Source: Novosphingobium lindaniclasticum LE124 (GTDB taxonomy: Bacteria > Pseudomonadota > Alphaproteobacteria > Sphingomonadales > Sphingomonadaceae). From it: a DNA stretch of 61,702 bases. The translations under genes were made by a program, and so were the position numbers. The DNA lies in contig NZ_ATHL01000139.1 in the NCBI RefSeq assembly GCF_000445125.1, positions 1-61,702 of the forward strand, in the 5' to 3' direction. This document shows positions 30,139 through 40,084 of this stretch, piece by piece; the stretch's first letter is position 1, and the number at the start of each line of letters is the position of its first letter. The notes beneath the pieces were generated by a model. That model was not told the origin of the DNA and did not search any database. It was given only the letters and a program-made list of their open reading frames with translations.

Positions 30139-33015
30139 TCAGTTGCCGAACGTGCGCTGCCACCAGCCGCGACGCGGCGCCGATGCGTCATCCAAAGACT
30201 CGGCGGCAGTTCCGTCGTTGCTCGGCGCCAGAGCGACCGCCTCTTCGGCGACCGGCGCTTCGGGGGCCGGCTGGACCTCTGCACTGGCAGCGGCCTTGGG
30301 CTTGGCCCGGGTTGCGGTCTTTCGCGCAGGCTTGGCCGGAGTCTCGGCGGTTTCGGCCTTCTTGGCGCGAGTGCGCTTCGGCTTGGCCGGAACTTCCTCG
30401 GCGGCGGGCGCCTCGGCCGTTGCCTCGACGGTTTCGTCGGCCTTCTTGCGGCGCGTGCGCTTCGGCTTTGCAGGCGCCTCTTCCTCGGCGGCAGGCGCTT
30501 CGGCAGCCGGTGCTTCGGCGACCGCCTCGACCGTTTCGGCCTTCTTGCGGCGGGTACGCTTCGGCTTGGCAGGTGCCTCTTCCTCGGCGGCCGGTGCTTC
30601 GGCAGTCGGTGCTTGCGATGCTTCGGCAACCGCCTCGACCGTTTCAGCCTTCTTGCGGCGCGTACGTTTCGGCTTGGCAGGCGCTTCCTCGGCCTCGACG
30701 ACCGGTTCGGCGGCGACGATCACTTCGGCGACGACTTCGACCGGCTCTTCGGCTTCGGTCACGGTCTCGGCCGCATCCTCGCCGCCGTTCTCGGCGCCTT
30801 CACCGTTCTCGTCGCGACGTCCGCGCCGGCGACGACCACCACGGCGGCGGCGCTTGCGCGGAGCCTCCGAGTCGTCACCTTCCGCGGCAGGCGCGAATTC
30901 GCCGTCGGTTTCGGCATCCGCTTCGCCTTCATCGCCGGCAGCTTCAGGCTCACCTTCGCCTTCACCTTCGAGCTCGGCGCCCTCGTCCGCGCCGTTCTCG
31001 TCGCGGCGATCGCGACCACGGCCCCGGCGGCGCTTGCGGCGCTTGCGGCGCGATCCGCCTTCGCCCTCGTCGTCGCGGGCTTCACCGCGTTCACCGCGTC
31101 CGCGCGCTTCCTCGCGCTCTTCTTCCTCGAACTCGTCCTCTTCGTCGATGAAGTCATCCTCGACGTCTTCGGCGATCGGGTCGAAGCGCGGCACGAACTC
31201 GTTACGCGGGCCGGACGAGATCACGCGCATCTTCGCGCCTTCGTTCTCACCCTCGGGGATCACTTCGACGGTGACGCCGTAGCGGTCCTCGATGTCGGCA
31301 AGGTCCGTGCGCTTGGCGTTGAGCAGGTAGATCGCCGCTTCGGTCGAGGCGAAGAGCGATACCACGACGCCCTTGCCCTTGGCCGCTTCGTCCTCGATGA
31401 GGCGCAGCGCCGAGAGGCCTGCGGAACTGGCGGTGCGGACGAGGCCGGTGCCGTCGCAGTGCGGGCAAGAGCGGGTGGTCGCTTCCAGAACGCCGGTGCG
31501 CAGGCGCTGGCGGCTCATTTCCATCAGGCCGAAGCTGGAGATGCGGCCCACCTGGATGCGCGCGCGGTCGTTCTTGAGTGCTTCCTTGACCGCCTTCTCG
31601 ACCTTGCGGACGTTGGAGCCGTACTCCATGTCGATGAAGTCGATGACGACCAGGCCGGCCATGTCGCGCAGGCGAAGCTGGCGGGCGATTTCCTGCGCGG
31701 CTTCGAGGTTGGTGGCGACCGCCGTCTGCTCGATGCCGTGCTCCTTGGTGGCGCGGCCCGAGTTGATATCGATCGAGACGAGGGCCTCGGTCGGGTTGAT
31801 GACGATATAGCCGCCCGAACGCAGCTGCACGACCGGGTCGTACATCGCGGTGAGCTGGTCTTCGGCGCCGTAGCGCTGGAACAGCGGCACGGGGTCGGAG
31901 TAGGGCTTAACCTTGCGGCCGTGGCTCGGCATCAGGAGCTTCATGAAGTCCTTGGCCGCGCGGTAGCCTTCCTCGCCCTCGACGACGACTTCCTCGATAT
32001 CGCGGTTATAGATGTCGCGGATGGCGCGCTTGATGAGGTCGCTGTCCGAGTGAATCAGCGCCGGTGCGGCCGAGCGCATCGTCTGCTCGCGCAGTTCGTC
32101 CCAGAGGCGGGCGAGATAGTCGAAGTCGCGCTTGATCTCGGTCTTGGTGCGCTGGAGGCCGGCAGTGCGGACGATGCAGCCCATCGAGCGCGGCAGATCC
32201 ATCTCGGCGATGATCGACTTCAGGCGCTTGCGGTCCGAGGCCGAGCTGATCTTGCGGCTGATGCCGCCGCCGTGGCTGGAGTTCGGCATGAGCACGCAGT
32301 AGCGGCCCGCGAGGCTGAGGTAGGTGGTAAGGGCGGCGCCCTTGTTGCCGCGTTCTTCCTTGACGACCTGCACCAGCAGCACCTGGCGGCGGTGGATCAC
32401 GTCCTGGATCTTGTAGCGGCGACGCAGCGCCATGCGCTTGGCGCGCAGTTCGTCGGCTTCCTTCGAGCGACCGCCGCTGCGGCCACCCTGGCGGCGTCCA
32501 CGGCCGCGGCGACCGCGGCCACCGTTCTCGTCCTCGGAGGCTTCTTCCTCGCCGGTTTCGAAGCCGTTTTCGACGGCGCCGTCCTCGATGGTGGCGACCT
32601 GGTCCTTTTCGGAGGTGTCGACTTCGGTCAGGCCGCCGTCCGAGTAACCCTCGGCATCGTAGCCTTCGCCGCCTTCTTCGTCCTCGTCATCGCCTTCGGA
32701 AGCGCGCAGGGCGGCTTCTTCCTCGGCATGAGCGGCTTCTTCCGCCAGCAGGGCCTCGCGGTCCTCCTTGGGGATCTGGTAGTAGTCGGGATGAATTTCG
32801 CTGAAGGCCAGGAAGCCGTGGCGATTGCCACCGAAATCGACGAAGGCAGCCTGGAGCGAAGGCTCCACGCGGGTGACCTTCGCCAGGTAGATGTTGCCCT
32901 TTATCTGCTTCTTGTCGGCCGATTCGAAATCGAACTCTTCAATGCGATTTCCCTTGAGTACCGCCACCCGCGTTTCTTCCGGGTGGCGCGCATCGATGAG
33001 CATGCGCGTTGCCAT
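30139..33015 (-). CDS. rne: Ribonuclease E/G
   Basis: A 958-residue endoribonuclease that matures rRNA and degrades mRNA, and scaffolds the degradosome. The N-terminal S1 domain (IKGNIYLAKVTRVEPSLQAAFV) is interrupted by an acidic and basic insertion (about residues 90-230). The catalytic part has VSIDINSGR and DFIDMEYGSN with the metal-binding aspartates, then the zinc link CPHCDGTG. The C-terminal third alternates acidic, Arg-rich and Ala/Pro/Lys-rich blocks, including four copies of PAKPKRTRRKKA-type repeats, and ends in RRGWWQRTFGN. The start is ATG 33015; the upstream open frame is rejected. Confidence 0.95.
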   Translation of the reverse strand: MATRMLIDARHPEETRVAVLKGNRIEEFDFESADKKQIKGNIYLAKVTRVEPSLQAAFVDFGGNRHGFLAFSEIHPDYYQIPKEDREALLAEEAAHAEEEAALRASEGDDEDEEGGEGYDAEGYSDGGLTEVDTSEKDQVATIEDGAVENGFETGEEEASEDENGGRGRRGRGRRQGGRSGGRSKEADELRAKRMALRRRYKIQDVIHRRQVLLVQVVKEERGNKGAALTTYLSLAGRYCVLMPNSSHGGGISRKISSASDRKRLKSIIAEMDLPRSMGCIVRTAGLQRTKTEIKRDFDYLARLWDELREQTMRSAAPALIHSDSDLIKRAIRDIYNRDIEEVVVEGEEGYRAAKDFMKLLMPSHGRKVKPYSDPVPLFQRYGAEDQLTAMYDPVVQLRSGGYIVINPTEALVSIDINSGRATKEHGIEQTAVATNLEAAQEIARQLRLRDMAGLVVIDFIDMEYGSNVRKVEKAVKEALKNDRARIQVGRISSFGLMEMSRQRLRTGVLEATTRSCPHCDGTGLVRTASSAGLSALRLIEDEAAKGKGVVVSLFASTEAAIYLLNAKRTDLADIEDRYGVTVEVIPEGENEGAKMRVISSGPRNEFVPRFDPIAEDVEDDFIDEEDEFEEEEREEARGRGERGEARDDEGEGGSRRKRRKRRRGRGRDRRDENGADEGAELEGEGEGEPEAAGDEGEADAETDGEFAPAAEGDDSEAPRKRRRRGGRRRRGRRDENGEGAENGGEDAAETVTEAEEPVEVVAEVIVAAEPVVEAEEAPAKPKRTRRKKAETVEAVAEASQAPTAEAPAAEEEAPAKPKRTRRKKAETVEAVAEAPAAEAPAAEEEAPAKPKRTRRKKADETVEATAEAPAAEEVPAKPKRTRAKKAETAETPAKPARKTATRAKPKAAASAEVQPAPEAPVAEEAVALAPSNDGTAAESLDDASAPRRGWWQRTFGN

Positions 33016-33661
33016 TGTATAGTCTCCGTACGCGCTCTGCCCCGGCCGGATCAGCCAGGGCGGCGCGTGTCTGTTCGATGGTGCCCGCCGCGAGAGAATA
33101 GCGCCTGCCGGATGCGGCAAGGCCTGTCTCGATGCGGGCGGAGGTAAAGTGAGAAACGAGGCAATCCAGCGCCCCGAGTGCGACTGTTCTTTTGTCTGCC
33201 GCGCCGTGGGGCGCGGTGTTGCCTGCTGCCGGATGGCGAAGTGCCAAGAGGCGGGCGGGCGTGTCTGCGAGCGGAAGTGCGCGTGGCGAGTTCGAACACG
33301 CGAAGAATTGCGCCCACACCGCCACCGCCCTTTCGGGCGTCGGCTGGCAGGGCGGCAATTGGCTTCTCATCTCTCGCGTCAACCTGTTCGATCCGGAACG
33401 AATTTTCCGGTTTTTGACGGCCGGGCTTTGGCTGTGTCGGTCCTGTTCCGGCACCATCCAGGTGGTGTCGTTCCGAAATCGAAGGACCGAAGCGTCTTGG
33501 GCCCGGGTCGAAACGGCCTAGCATTCAAGACGCTGCACGGCAAGTTCATTGCCCAACTGTGTGTGCGATCGCAGAGTCGATTGCGGCAGGCGCGTCAAAT
33601 CGGGGGAAAAGCGCCGAGGGACGGGATTGCCGCGGGCGCGGACCGATCCTAGTCAAACGGC
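33016..33661. other. 646-bp rne/amidase intergenic region
   Basis: The region between divergent rne and amidase genes has no convincing gene. It should contain both promoters and a long rne leader. One hairpin is visible: CCGGAA (33393-33398) with TTCCGG (33405-33410), followed on the plus strand by TTTTT. Short open frames on both strands look like GC-rich noise. Confidence 0.5.
33393..33415 (+). terminator. Hairpin with T-run in the rne leader region
   Basis: A 6-bp stem CCGGAA/TTCCGG with a 6-nt loop, then TTTTT. It would terminate plus-strand transcription, but no plus-strand gene is seen before it. Confidence 0.35.
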
Positions 33662-34528
33662 ATGTCGCGCAGTCTCCAGCTCGTCATGATCCTGTCGGCG
33701 CCTCTGGCGATGGCGATCGCCTTGCTGGTGCTGTGGCCGCGTTTCTTCCTTTCGCAAACCGCTCTCGACTATGTCGTGCGTTTCGATCTGCCGGACGCCG
33801 CCATGCCGGTCGACCTGCCGCGCGTGGACGGGCCGGCCGACGCCAGCCGCCCGCTCGTGGTGATCGACGCGGGGCACGGTGGGTTCGATCCTGGCGCCGG
33901 GCAGGGCGATGTCAGGGAGAAGACGGTCGCGCTGCGAATCGCGCTGGCGCTGCGCAATCGCCTGCTGGAAGAGGGCGGCATTCGCGTGGCTCTTACGCGC
34001 GACGCGGACCGCTTCATCGGCCTGCCGGATCGGCCCGATATCGCCCGCCGGCTCGGCGCCGATCTGTTCGTCTCGATCCACGCCGACAGTGCCGAGAGCG
34101 ATGCCGCGCGGGGCGCCAGCGTCTATGTCCTGTCCGAAAAGGGGTCCAGCGAAGCCGCCGAGCGGTTCGCCGCGCGGGAGAACGCCGCCGGCCGCATCAA
34201 CGGCGTGGCGTTGGGGCAGACCAGCGAGACGGTGGGCGCGATCCTGCTCGACCTGTCGCAGCGCGGCACCCAGGCCGGTTCCACGCAAGTCGGGGAACTC
34301 GTGCTACGGGAACTGCGCGGCGCGAACCTGGGCCTGCACCGGGAAGAGGTGCAGACCGCCGCGCTGGCGGTGCTGAAGGCGCCGGACATCCCTTCCATCC
34401 TGTTCGAAACAGGATATATCAACAACAAGGCGGACGCCGAACTGCTGACCTCGCGGGCCGGACAGCAATCGCTTGCGGACGCGGCAGCGCGGGCCATCCG
34501 TGCCTACTTCGCGCGAAAGGGCCTCTGA
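33662..34528 (+). CDS. N-acetylmuramoyl-L-alanine amidase
   Basis: A 288-residue periplasmic Amidase_3 enzyme that cuts the amide bond between MurNAc and the stem peptide. An N-terminal signal anchor (LQLVMILSAPLAMAIALLVLW) is followed by the zinc motifs VVIDAGHGGFDPGAG, SIHADS and ETGYINN, with the catalytic glutamate in the last. It is 214 bp before the PBP1A gene and may share a promoter with it. The start is ATG 33662. Confidence 0.94.
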   Translation: MSRSLQLVMILSAPLAMAIALLVLWPRFFLSQTALDYVVRFDLPDAAMPVDLPRVDGPADASRPLVVIDAGHGGFDPGAGQGDVREKTVALRIALALRNRLLEEGGIRVALTRDADRFIGLPDRPDIARRLGADLFVSIHADSAESDAARGASVYVLSEKGSSEAAERFAARENAAGRINGVALGQTSETVGAILLDLSQRGTQAGSTQVGELVLRELRGANLGLHREEVQTAALAVLKAPDIPSILFETGYINNKADAELLTSRAGQQSLADAAARAIRAYFARKGL

Positions 34529-34742
34529 TCTCCGCAGGCGGGGCCGGATGGTGCGGCTTGCCCGCCGGGCCTCTTGGTGCGACGAGACGTGCGGCACGCG
34601 TCTGGTCTTGCAGGAAAGCGCCGTGCTAGGGCGTGAACCGCGCAATGGGCGCCGATCAAGCGCCGATTAATCCAATCTTGCTGCATTTTCCGGATGCTCA
34701 GGTGTTTCCACCGGCCTTCGAAATGCTCTAGAGGCAGTCGAA

Positions 34743-37289
34743 ATGACCGACGAGATCATCGACAACGGCTCCGAGCAGCCGCCCGAGGACGCCCACTATC
34801 GCATCCGTCGCGGTGCCCGCGGCCGTTTCGCCAGCCCGTTCGCTGCGATGGGCAGGGCCTGGCGCGAACGCAAGGGATTGCGGCGCCTGACGTATGTGGG
34901 CGGCGCCGGCTTGGTCGTGCTGGGCGGCGTCTGGCTGGCGTTCACCCATGATCTGCCCGATGCCAACAAGCTGCTCGAATACCAGCCGCCGCTGCCCACC
35001 ATGGTGCGCGGCATCGATGGCGAGATCGTCTACAGCTACGCCCGCGAAAGGCGCGTGCAACTGCGCTACGTGGACTTTCCCAAGCCACTGATCGACGCGT
35101 TCCTTTCTGCCGAGGACAAGACGTTCTGGTCGCACGGCGGGGTCGACGTGACCGGCCTGGCCGGTGCCGTCGTCGACTATGCCTCGAAGCTCGGCACCGG
35201 GGGACGCGCGCGCGGCGGGTCGACCATTACCCAGCAGGTCGCCAAGAACATCCTGATCGGCGACGAATATTCGGTCACGCGCAAGCTTAAGGAAATGGTC
35301 GTCGCGCGCAGGATCGAAAGCGTGCTGAACAAGCAGCAGATCCTGGAGCTCTATCTCAACGAAATCCCGCTCGGACGGCAGAGCTTCGGCGTCCAGGCGG
35401 CCGCGCGCGCCTATTTCGGCAAGGACGTGGACCAGTTGCAGCTTCATGAGGCTGCATTCCTGGCGATCCTGCCCAAGGCGCCGGAACGCTACGGCCGCAA
35501 GCAGTACGAGGACATGGCGATCGAGCGCCGCAACTGGGTGCTCGATCAAATGGTGACCAATGGCTGGGCCACGCGCAGCGATGCAGATGCCGCCAAGGCG
35601 CAGCCGCTCGGTCTCATCGCCCGCCGTGTCGAGACTTACCCCTCCGGCAACGGCTATTTCATCGAGGAAGTGCGCCGCCGCCTGATCGAACAGTACGGTG
35701 AAAAGGCCGAGGATGGCGCGAACAGCGTCTACGCCGGCGGTCTCTGGGTGCGCACCTCGCTGGACCGGCAGATGCAGGACGCCGTGCGCGATGCCTTGCG
35801 TGCCGGACTGCTGCGCTATCAGGGCGGACGGGCCTGGTCGCGGCCGATCGCGCATATTTCCGACATGGATACCTGGCAGACCCAGTTGATCGTCTCCAAC
35901 AAGACCATCGATTACAAGGACTGGCGGGTCGGCGTGATTCTGGAACGCAGTGGCTCGACGGGAAGGATCGGCTTCTCCGACGGCAACACGTCCTCGCTGA
36001 CCAACATCTCGGAACTCGCCAAAGTCGGCGACCTGGTCGCCGCTGCCCCGGTTTCCCCGGATAGCTATGCAGTTCGCACCATTCCCGAGGTTTCTGGCGG
36101 CATGGTGATCGAGCAGCCGGGCACCGGCCGCATCATGGCCATGCAGGGCGGTTTCGACTCGGGGCTGGATTCCTTCAATCGCGCCGTTCAGGCCGAACGC
36201 CAGCCGGGTTCGACCATCAAGCCCTTCGTCTATGCGACCGGTCTCCAATACGGCATGACCCCGGCAACGCAGGTGGTGGACGGCACTTTCTGCGTCTACC
36301 AGGGCGCCGCGCTCGGCAACAAGTGCTTCCGCAACTTCGGTGGCGAGGGCGGGGCCGGTAGCCACACGATGCGATGGGGCCTTGAACAGTCCCGCAACCT
36401 GATGACTGTGCGCATCGCCAACGACACCGGCATGAAGCGCGTGGTGAAGACCTTCAAGACCGTGGGCATCGGCGATTACAAGCCTTATCTGTCCTTCGCC
36501 CTGGGGGCCGGCGAGACTACGGTGGCGCGCATGGTCAACGCCTATGCGGCCTTGGCCAACAACGGCGTCCAGTTCCCGGCATCGCCGATCGACTACGTTC
36601 AGGACCGCAATGGCAAGGTGATCTGGAAGCCCGACAACCGGCGCTGCGACACTTGCAACATGGCGGAGTGGGATGGCAAGCCGATGCCCCGCGTGGTGCG
36701 ACGCGGCAAGCAGGTGCTCGATTCCGGGACGGCCTATCAGGTGGTTCACATGCTCGAGGGCGTTGTGACGCGCGGCACGGCCGTGGTTCTGCGCGATCTC
36801 AACATGCCGATGTTCGGCAAGACCGGGACGACCAACGGGCCGACGGACGTCTGGTTCGTCGGCGGCACCCAGGACTATGTGGGCGGCGTCTATCTCGGCT
36901 ATGATACGCCGCGCTCGCTGGGCGGTTATGCCCAGGGCGGCCGCATCTCCGCGCCCATCTTCAAGCAGGTGGTCCAGGCCACGCGCGAGCGTTGGGGCAC
37001 GCAGCCGTTCGTCGCGCCGGCCGGGATTCGCATGGTCCGCATCGATCGCGCGAGCGGCAAGCAGGTCATGGGGGTGGAGCCCGGCAACGATCCCAAGGCC
37101 GCAGTCATCTGGGAAGCGTTCAAGCCCGACACCGAACCGCGTCAATATACGCCGGAAGACGAATTCGCGCGGCGCCGCGATGCGCTCGTGGCGGAGATTC
37201 GCGGAGCTCGCGCCGCCCGTCAGGCCGCTGCCGCCGCCAGTGCCGGAGAGCAACAGGATTTCGCCGAACAGCAGGGCGGGGTCTACTGA
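34743..37289 (+). CDS. mrcA: Penicillin-binding protein 1A, bifunctional
   Basis: An 848-residue class A PBP. An N-terminal membrane anchor (LTYVGGAGLVVLGGVWLAF) precedes the GT51 glycosyltransferase domain (EDKTFWSHGGVD near residue 124, RGGSTITQQVAKNIL). The transpeptidase domain carries SxxK in GSTIKPF (near 489), SRN in EQSRNLMTV and KTGTTN (near 692). It polymerises and cross-links peptidoglycan. The C-terminal tail is Ala/Gln-rich. The start ATG 34743 follows a gap from the amidase gene. All three catalytic motifs are intact. Confidence 0.96.
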   Translation: MTDEIIDNGSEQPPEDAHYRIRRGARGRFASPFAAMGRAWRERKGLRRLTYVGGAGLVVLGGVWLAFTHDLPDANKLLEYQPPLPTMVRGIDGEIVYSYARERRVQLRYVDFPKPLIDAFLSAEDKTFWSHGGVDVTGLAGAVVDYASKLGTGGRARGGSTITQQVAKNILIGDEYSVTRKLKEMVVARRIESVLNKQQILELYLNEIPLGRQSFGVQAAARAYFGKDVDQLQLHEAAFLAILPKAPERYGRKQYEDMAIERRNWVLDQMVTNGWATRSDADAAKAQPLGLIARRVETYPSGNGYFIEEVRRRLIEQYGEKAEDGANSVYAGGLWVRTSLDRQMQDAVRDALRAGLLRYQGGRAWSRPIAHISDMDTWQTQLIVSNKTIDYKDWRVGVILERSGSTGRIGFSDGNTSSLTNISELAKVGDLVAAAPVSPDSYAVRTIPEVSGGMVIEQPGTGRIMAMQGGFDSGLDSFNRAVQAERQPGSTIKPFVYATGLQYGMTPATQVVDGTFCVYQGAALGNKCFRNFGGEGGAGSHTMRWGLEQSRNLMTVRIANDTGMKRVVKTFKTVGIGDYKPYLSFALGAGETTVARMVNAYAALANNGVQFPASPIDYVQDRNGKVIWKPDNRRCDTCNMAEWDGKPMPRVVRRGKQVLDSGTAYQVVHMLEGVVTRGTAVVLRDLNMPMFGKTGTTNGPTDVWFVGGTQDYVGGVYLGYDTPRSLGGYAQGGRISAPIFKQVVQATRERWGTQPFVAPAGIRMVRIDRASGKQVMGVEPGNDPKAAVIWEAFKPDTEPRQYTPEDEFARRRDALVAEIRGARAARQAAAAASAGEQQDFAEQQGGVY

Positions 37290-38195
37290 TAGCGTGAGGT
37301 GGGTGACAGGCCAGGAAGGAGTCCTGGCGCTCGCCAAGCCTGGATTGCGCAAGGAGAACGATCCTCACGAGCAGGTAGGATCGGGTGTAAGGCGTGATCG
37401 ACACGCATAAACGGCTTCGACTGTTGCCCGCATGGCTTGGGCGATCGCGATGCTGCCAGTCGTCGCGCTGCCGGGGACGGGCGCCGCCAGGGAACCCGCT
37501 GCGCCGGCAAATGCGTCGACGATGGCACCACGACGGCGAACTGCGGCGCCAGCCAAGCCCGCTATCCGGCCGGAAGTCGCCGCCGTCGCGAGGTGACCTT
37601 CACCCTGACGATGCCGTCCCTGAAGGCAACCTTGATCGCGCAGAGTTGTAAACTTTCGAGGTCCGCCAGGCCTTCGCAAGATTTGCGGTGGGGGAACTGG
37701 CGGCGATGAGAAGTCTCTCGGTGACGGGGCCGGGCGGGCCATTCCGCTGTGCCTGTTCGATACGCGGCCAGAGCGCCGCCTCGGCCCGTGGTCGTGATCT
37801 ATCATCGCGGGGGCTGTGTACTCGGCAGTATCGACGGCCATGCCGCCTCGCGGCTGAGATATGCCGCCAGCTCGATCTGCCGGTGATGTCGGTGGAATAT
37901 CCCCTGGCGCCGGAGCATCCCTGGCCTGCGGCCCCGGACGATGGCGAAGCGGCCACCCGCTGGGTCGCCGCCAATGGCAAGGCGTTGGCCCGCGAGGTGA
38001 CCGGTCTGGTGCTCAGCGGTGACCGCGCCGGCGGCCACATTTAAAGGCGCAAGGGCGGTCAACGGCGTTCCTGCTTACGCCGTTTGCCGGGTATTCGCAG
38101 GAGGGTAGATCTGCCGCAGGTGCTGCTGCGCTCCGGCGCCTCCTGCCTATCAGGACGACGCCGGGAATCGCTGCGATTTCGAAGCGATGCAGGCG
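37290..38195. other. 906-bp region between mrcA and glmS
   Basis: No intact gene. It contains the broken esterase described separately (37553-38044). The first ~260 bp and the last ~150 bp show no recognisable coding or structural feature. Confidence 0.6.
37553..38044 (+). pseudogene. Broken HSL-type alpha/beta hydrolase (esterase)
   Basis: Recognisable pieces occur in order but in different frames: VGELAAMRSLSVTGPGGP (frame ending near 37740), AIPLCLFDTRPERRLG (37738-37785), PVVVIYHRGGCVLGSIDGHA (from 37785), then QLDLPVMSVEYPLAPEHPWP to GDRAGGHI (37868-38041). A stop interrupts the frame at 37649-37651. The oxyanion motif HGGG is changed to HRGG and the nucleophile serine of GDSAGG is arginine (38024-38026). 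At least three frameshifts, a stop and a lost catalytic residue show a dead gene. The 5' boundary is uncertain. Confidence 0.85.
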
Positions 38196-40019
38196 CTATT
38201 CGACGGTTACGCTCTTGGCAAGGTTGCGGGGCTGATCGACGTCGGTGCCTTTCACGCAGGCGACGTGATAGGCGAGCAGTTGCACCGGCACGGCGTAGAC
38301 CAGCGGTGCGATCAGCGGGTGGACGCGCGGCATCTCGATCGTGGCGATGCAACCCTCTCCAGCTTCGGCGATGCCTTCGGCGTCGGAGATCAGCACGACC
38401 TTGCCGCCGCGTGCGCGCACTTCCTGCATGTTGCTTACCGTCTTCTCGAACAGCGGTCCGGAAGGCGCGAGGACGATGACGGGAACGGCTTCGTCGATCA
38501 GGGCGATCGGGCCGTGCTTCATCTCGCCCGAGGCATAGCCCTCGGCATGAATGTAGCTAATTTCCTTCAGCTTCAGCGCGCCTTCCAGAGCCAGCGGGTA
38601 GTCCGGCCCCCGGCCCAGGTAGAGCACGTCGCGGGCTGGGGCGATGAGGTGGGCCATGGCCGCGATCTCTTCGTCGAAAGCGAGCGCGGCGTTGAGGCTG
38701 GCCGGGGTCTGCAGCAGATGCTGGACGACCTCGGTTTCTTCGGCCCGGTCCATGCGGCCACGCTTCACCGCCAGATGCGCGGCGAGGGCGGCGAGCACCG
38801 CAAGCTGGCAGGAGAACGCCTTGGTGGAGGCGACGCCGATTTCCGGCCCGGCGTGAGTCGGCAGAAGCAAGTCCGCTTCGCGCGCCATCGTGCTGGTGGG
38901 CACGTTGACGACGACCGCGATGGTCTGCCCGGCCGCCTTGCAGTGCTTGAGCGCGGCCAAAGTGTCCGCCGTCTCGCCCGACTGCGAGATGAACAGGGCC
39001 AGGCCGCCCGGCTCCAGCACCGGATCGCGGTAGCGGAACTCGGAAGCCACATCGATATCGACCGGCAGCCGGGCGAAGGTCTCGATCCAGTATTTCGCCA
39101 CCATGCCTGCGTAGAAGCTAGTGCCGCAGGCGACGATGGTGATGCGCTTGACCGCCGAAAGGTCGAAGTCGATCTGCGGCAGGGCGACCGACTCGTCCAC
39201 CTGGTGGATGTAGCTGCGCAGGGTTTGCGCCACCACGGTCGGCTGCTCGAAGATCTCCTTCTGCATGAAGTGGCGGTAATTGCCCTTCTCGATGGCGACG
39301 GCCGAGGCACCGGAGGCGACGACCTCTCGTTCCACCGGGTTGTTGTCGGCGTCGAAAATCTTGGCGCCTTCGCGCGTGATGACGACCCAGTCGCCTTCCT
39401 CGAGGTAGGTGATGCGCTGGGTCAGCGGAGCAAGCGCCAGGGCGTCCGAGCCGAGGTAGGTTTCGCCTTCGCCATAGCCGACGACCAGCGGCGAGCCCAG
39501 GCGGGCCCCGATCAGCAGGTCCGGGTGCTGGCGGAAAGCGATGGCCAGCGCGAAGGCACCGCGCAGTTGCGGCAGCACGACCTTCACGGCCTCCTGCGGC
39601 GAGAGCCCGGCTTCGACTTGTTCGGAAACGAGATGGGCGACCACTTCGGTATCGGTCTGGCTCTCGAAAGTGCGGCCGCGCGATTCGAGCGCTTCGCGTA
39701 GCGGCTTGAAGTTCTCGATGATGCCGTTGTGGACCAGCGCGAGGTGCTCGGTGGCGTGGGGGTGGGCGTTAGCCGCGGTGGGTGCGCCGTGGGTGGCCCA
39801 GCGTGTATGGGCGATGCCGATCAGGCCCGGTGCGGGATCCCGGGCGAGTTCGTTCACCAGGTTGACCAGCTTGCCCTGCGCGCGGCGGCGGATCAGCTGG
39901 CCGTTCTCGACCGTGCAGACGCCCGCGCTGTCATAGCCGCGATATTCCATGCGGCGAAGGCCGTCGACGAGCCGATCCGCGACCTGTTCCTTGCCGACGA
40001 TGCCGATGATTCCACACAT
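38196..40019 (-). CDS. glmS: Glucosamine-fructose-6-phosphate aminotransferase
   Basis: A 607-residue enzyme making glucosamine-6-phosphate from fructose-6-phosphate and glutamine. The mature N-terminal cysteine (MCGIIGIVG) is the glutaminase nucleophile. Two SIS sugar-isomerase domains follow (CGTSFYAGMVAKYWIE, SQSGETADTLAAL) and the C-terminus ends in PRNLAKSVTVE, as in bacterial GlmS. It feeds UDP-GlcNAc synthesis with glmU, about 2 kb away. No glmS ribozyme is seen; a 14-bp palindrome lies 66 bp upstream of the ATG. Confidence 0.97.
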   Translation of the reverse strand: MCGIIGIVGKEQVADRLVDGLRRMEYRGYDSAGVCTVENGQLIRRRAQGKLVNLVNELARDPAPGLIGIAHTRWATHGAPTAANAHPHATEHLALVHNGIIENFKPLREALESRGRTFESQTDTEVVAHLVSEQVEAGLSPQEAVKVVLPQLRGAFALAIAFRQHPDLLIGARLGSPLVVGYGEGETYLGSDALALAPLTQRITYLEEGDWVVITREGAKIFDADNNPVEREVVASGASAVAIEKGNYRHFMQKEIFEQPTVVAQTLRSYIHQVDESVALPQIDFDLSAVKRITIVACGTSFYAGMVAKYWIETFARLPVDIDVASEFRYRDPVLEPGGLALFISQSGETADTLAALKHCKAAGQTIAVVVNVPTSTMAREADLLLPTHAGPEIGVASTKAFSCQLAVLAALAAHLAVKRGRMDRAEETEVVQHLLQTPASLNAALAFDEEIAAMAHLIAPARDVLYLGRGPDYPLALEGALKLKEISYIHAEGYASGEMKHGPIALIDEAVPVIVLAPSGPLFEKTVSNMQEVRARGGKVVLISDAEGIAEAGEGCIATIEMPRVHPLIAPLVYAVPVQLLAYHVACVKGTDVDQPRNLAKSVTVE

Positions 40020-40084
40020 TGCGCTTGCTGTATCCTGGTTCGAGACGAGACTGTCTTACCGATACCTCGATAATGGGTGGCATC

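Noticed and set aside
30613..33147. 844-codon open frame on the plus strand opposite rne
   Set aside because: Antisense shadow of RNase E; composition follows the acidic/basic repeats and no motif is visible.
34728..37352. Long open frame of 874 codons on the minus strand opposite the PBP1A gene
   Set aside because: It mirrors mrcA in a GC-rich genome, shows no conserved domain, and the plus-strand gene has all catalytic motifs.
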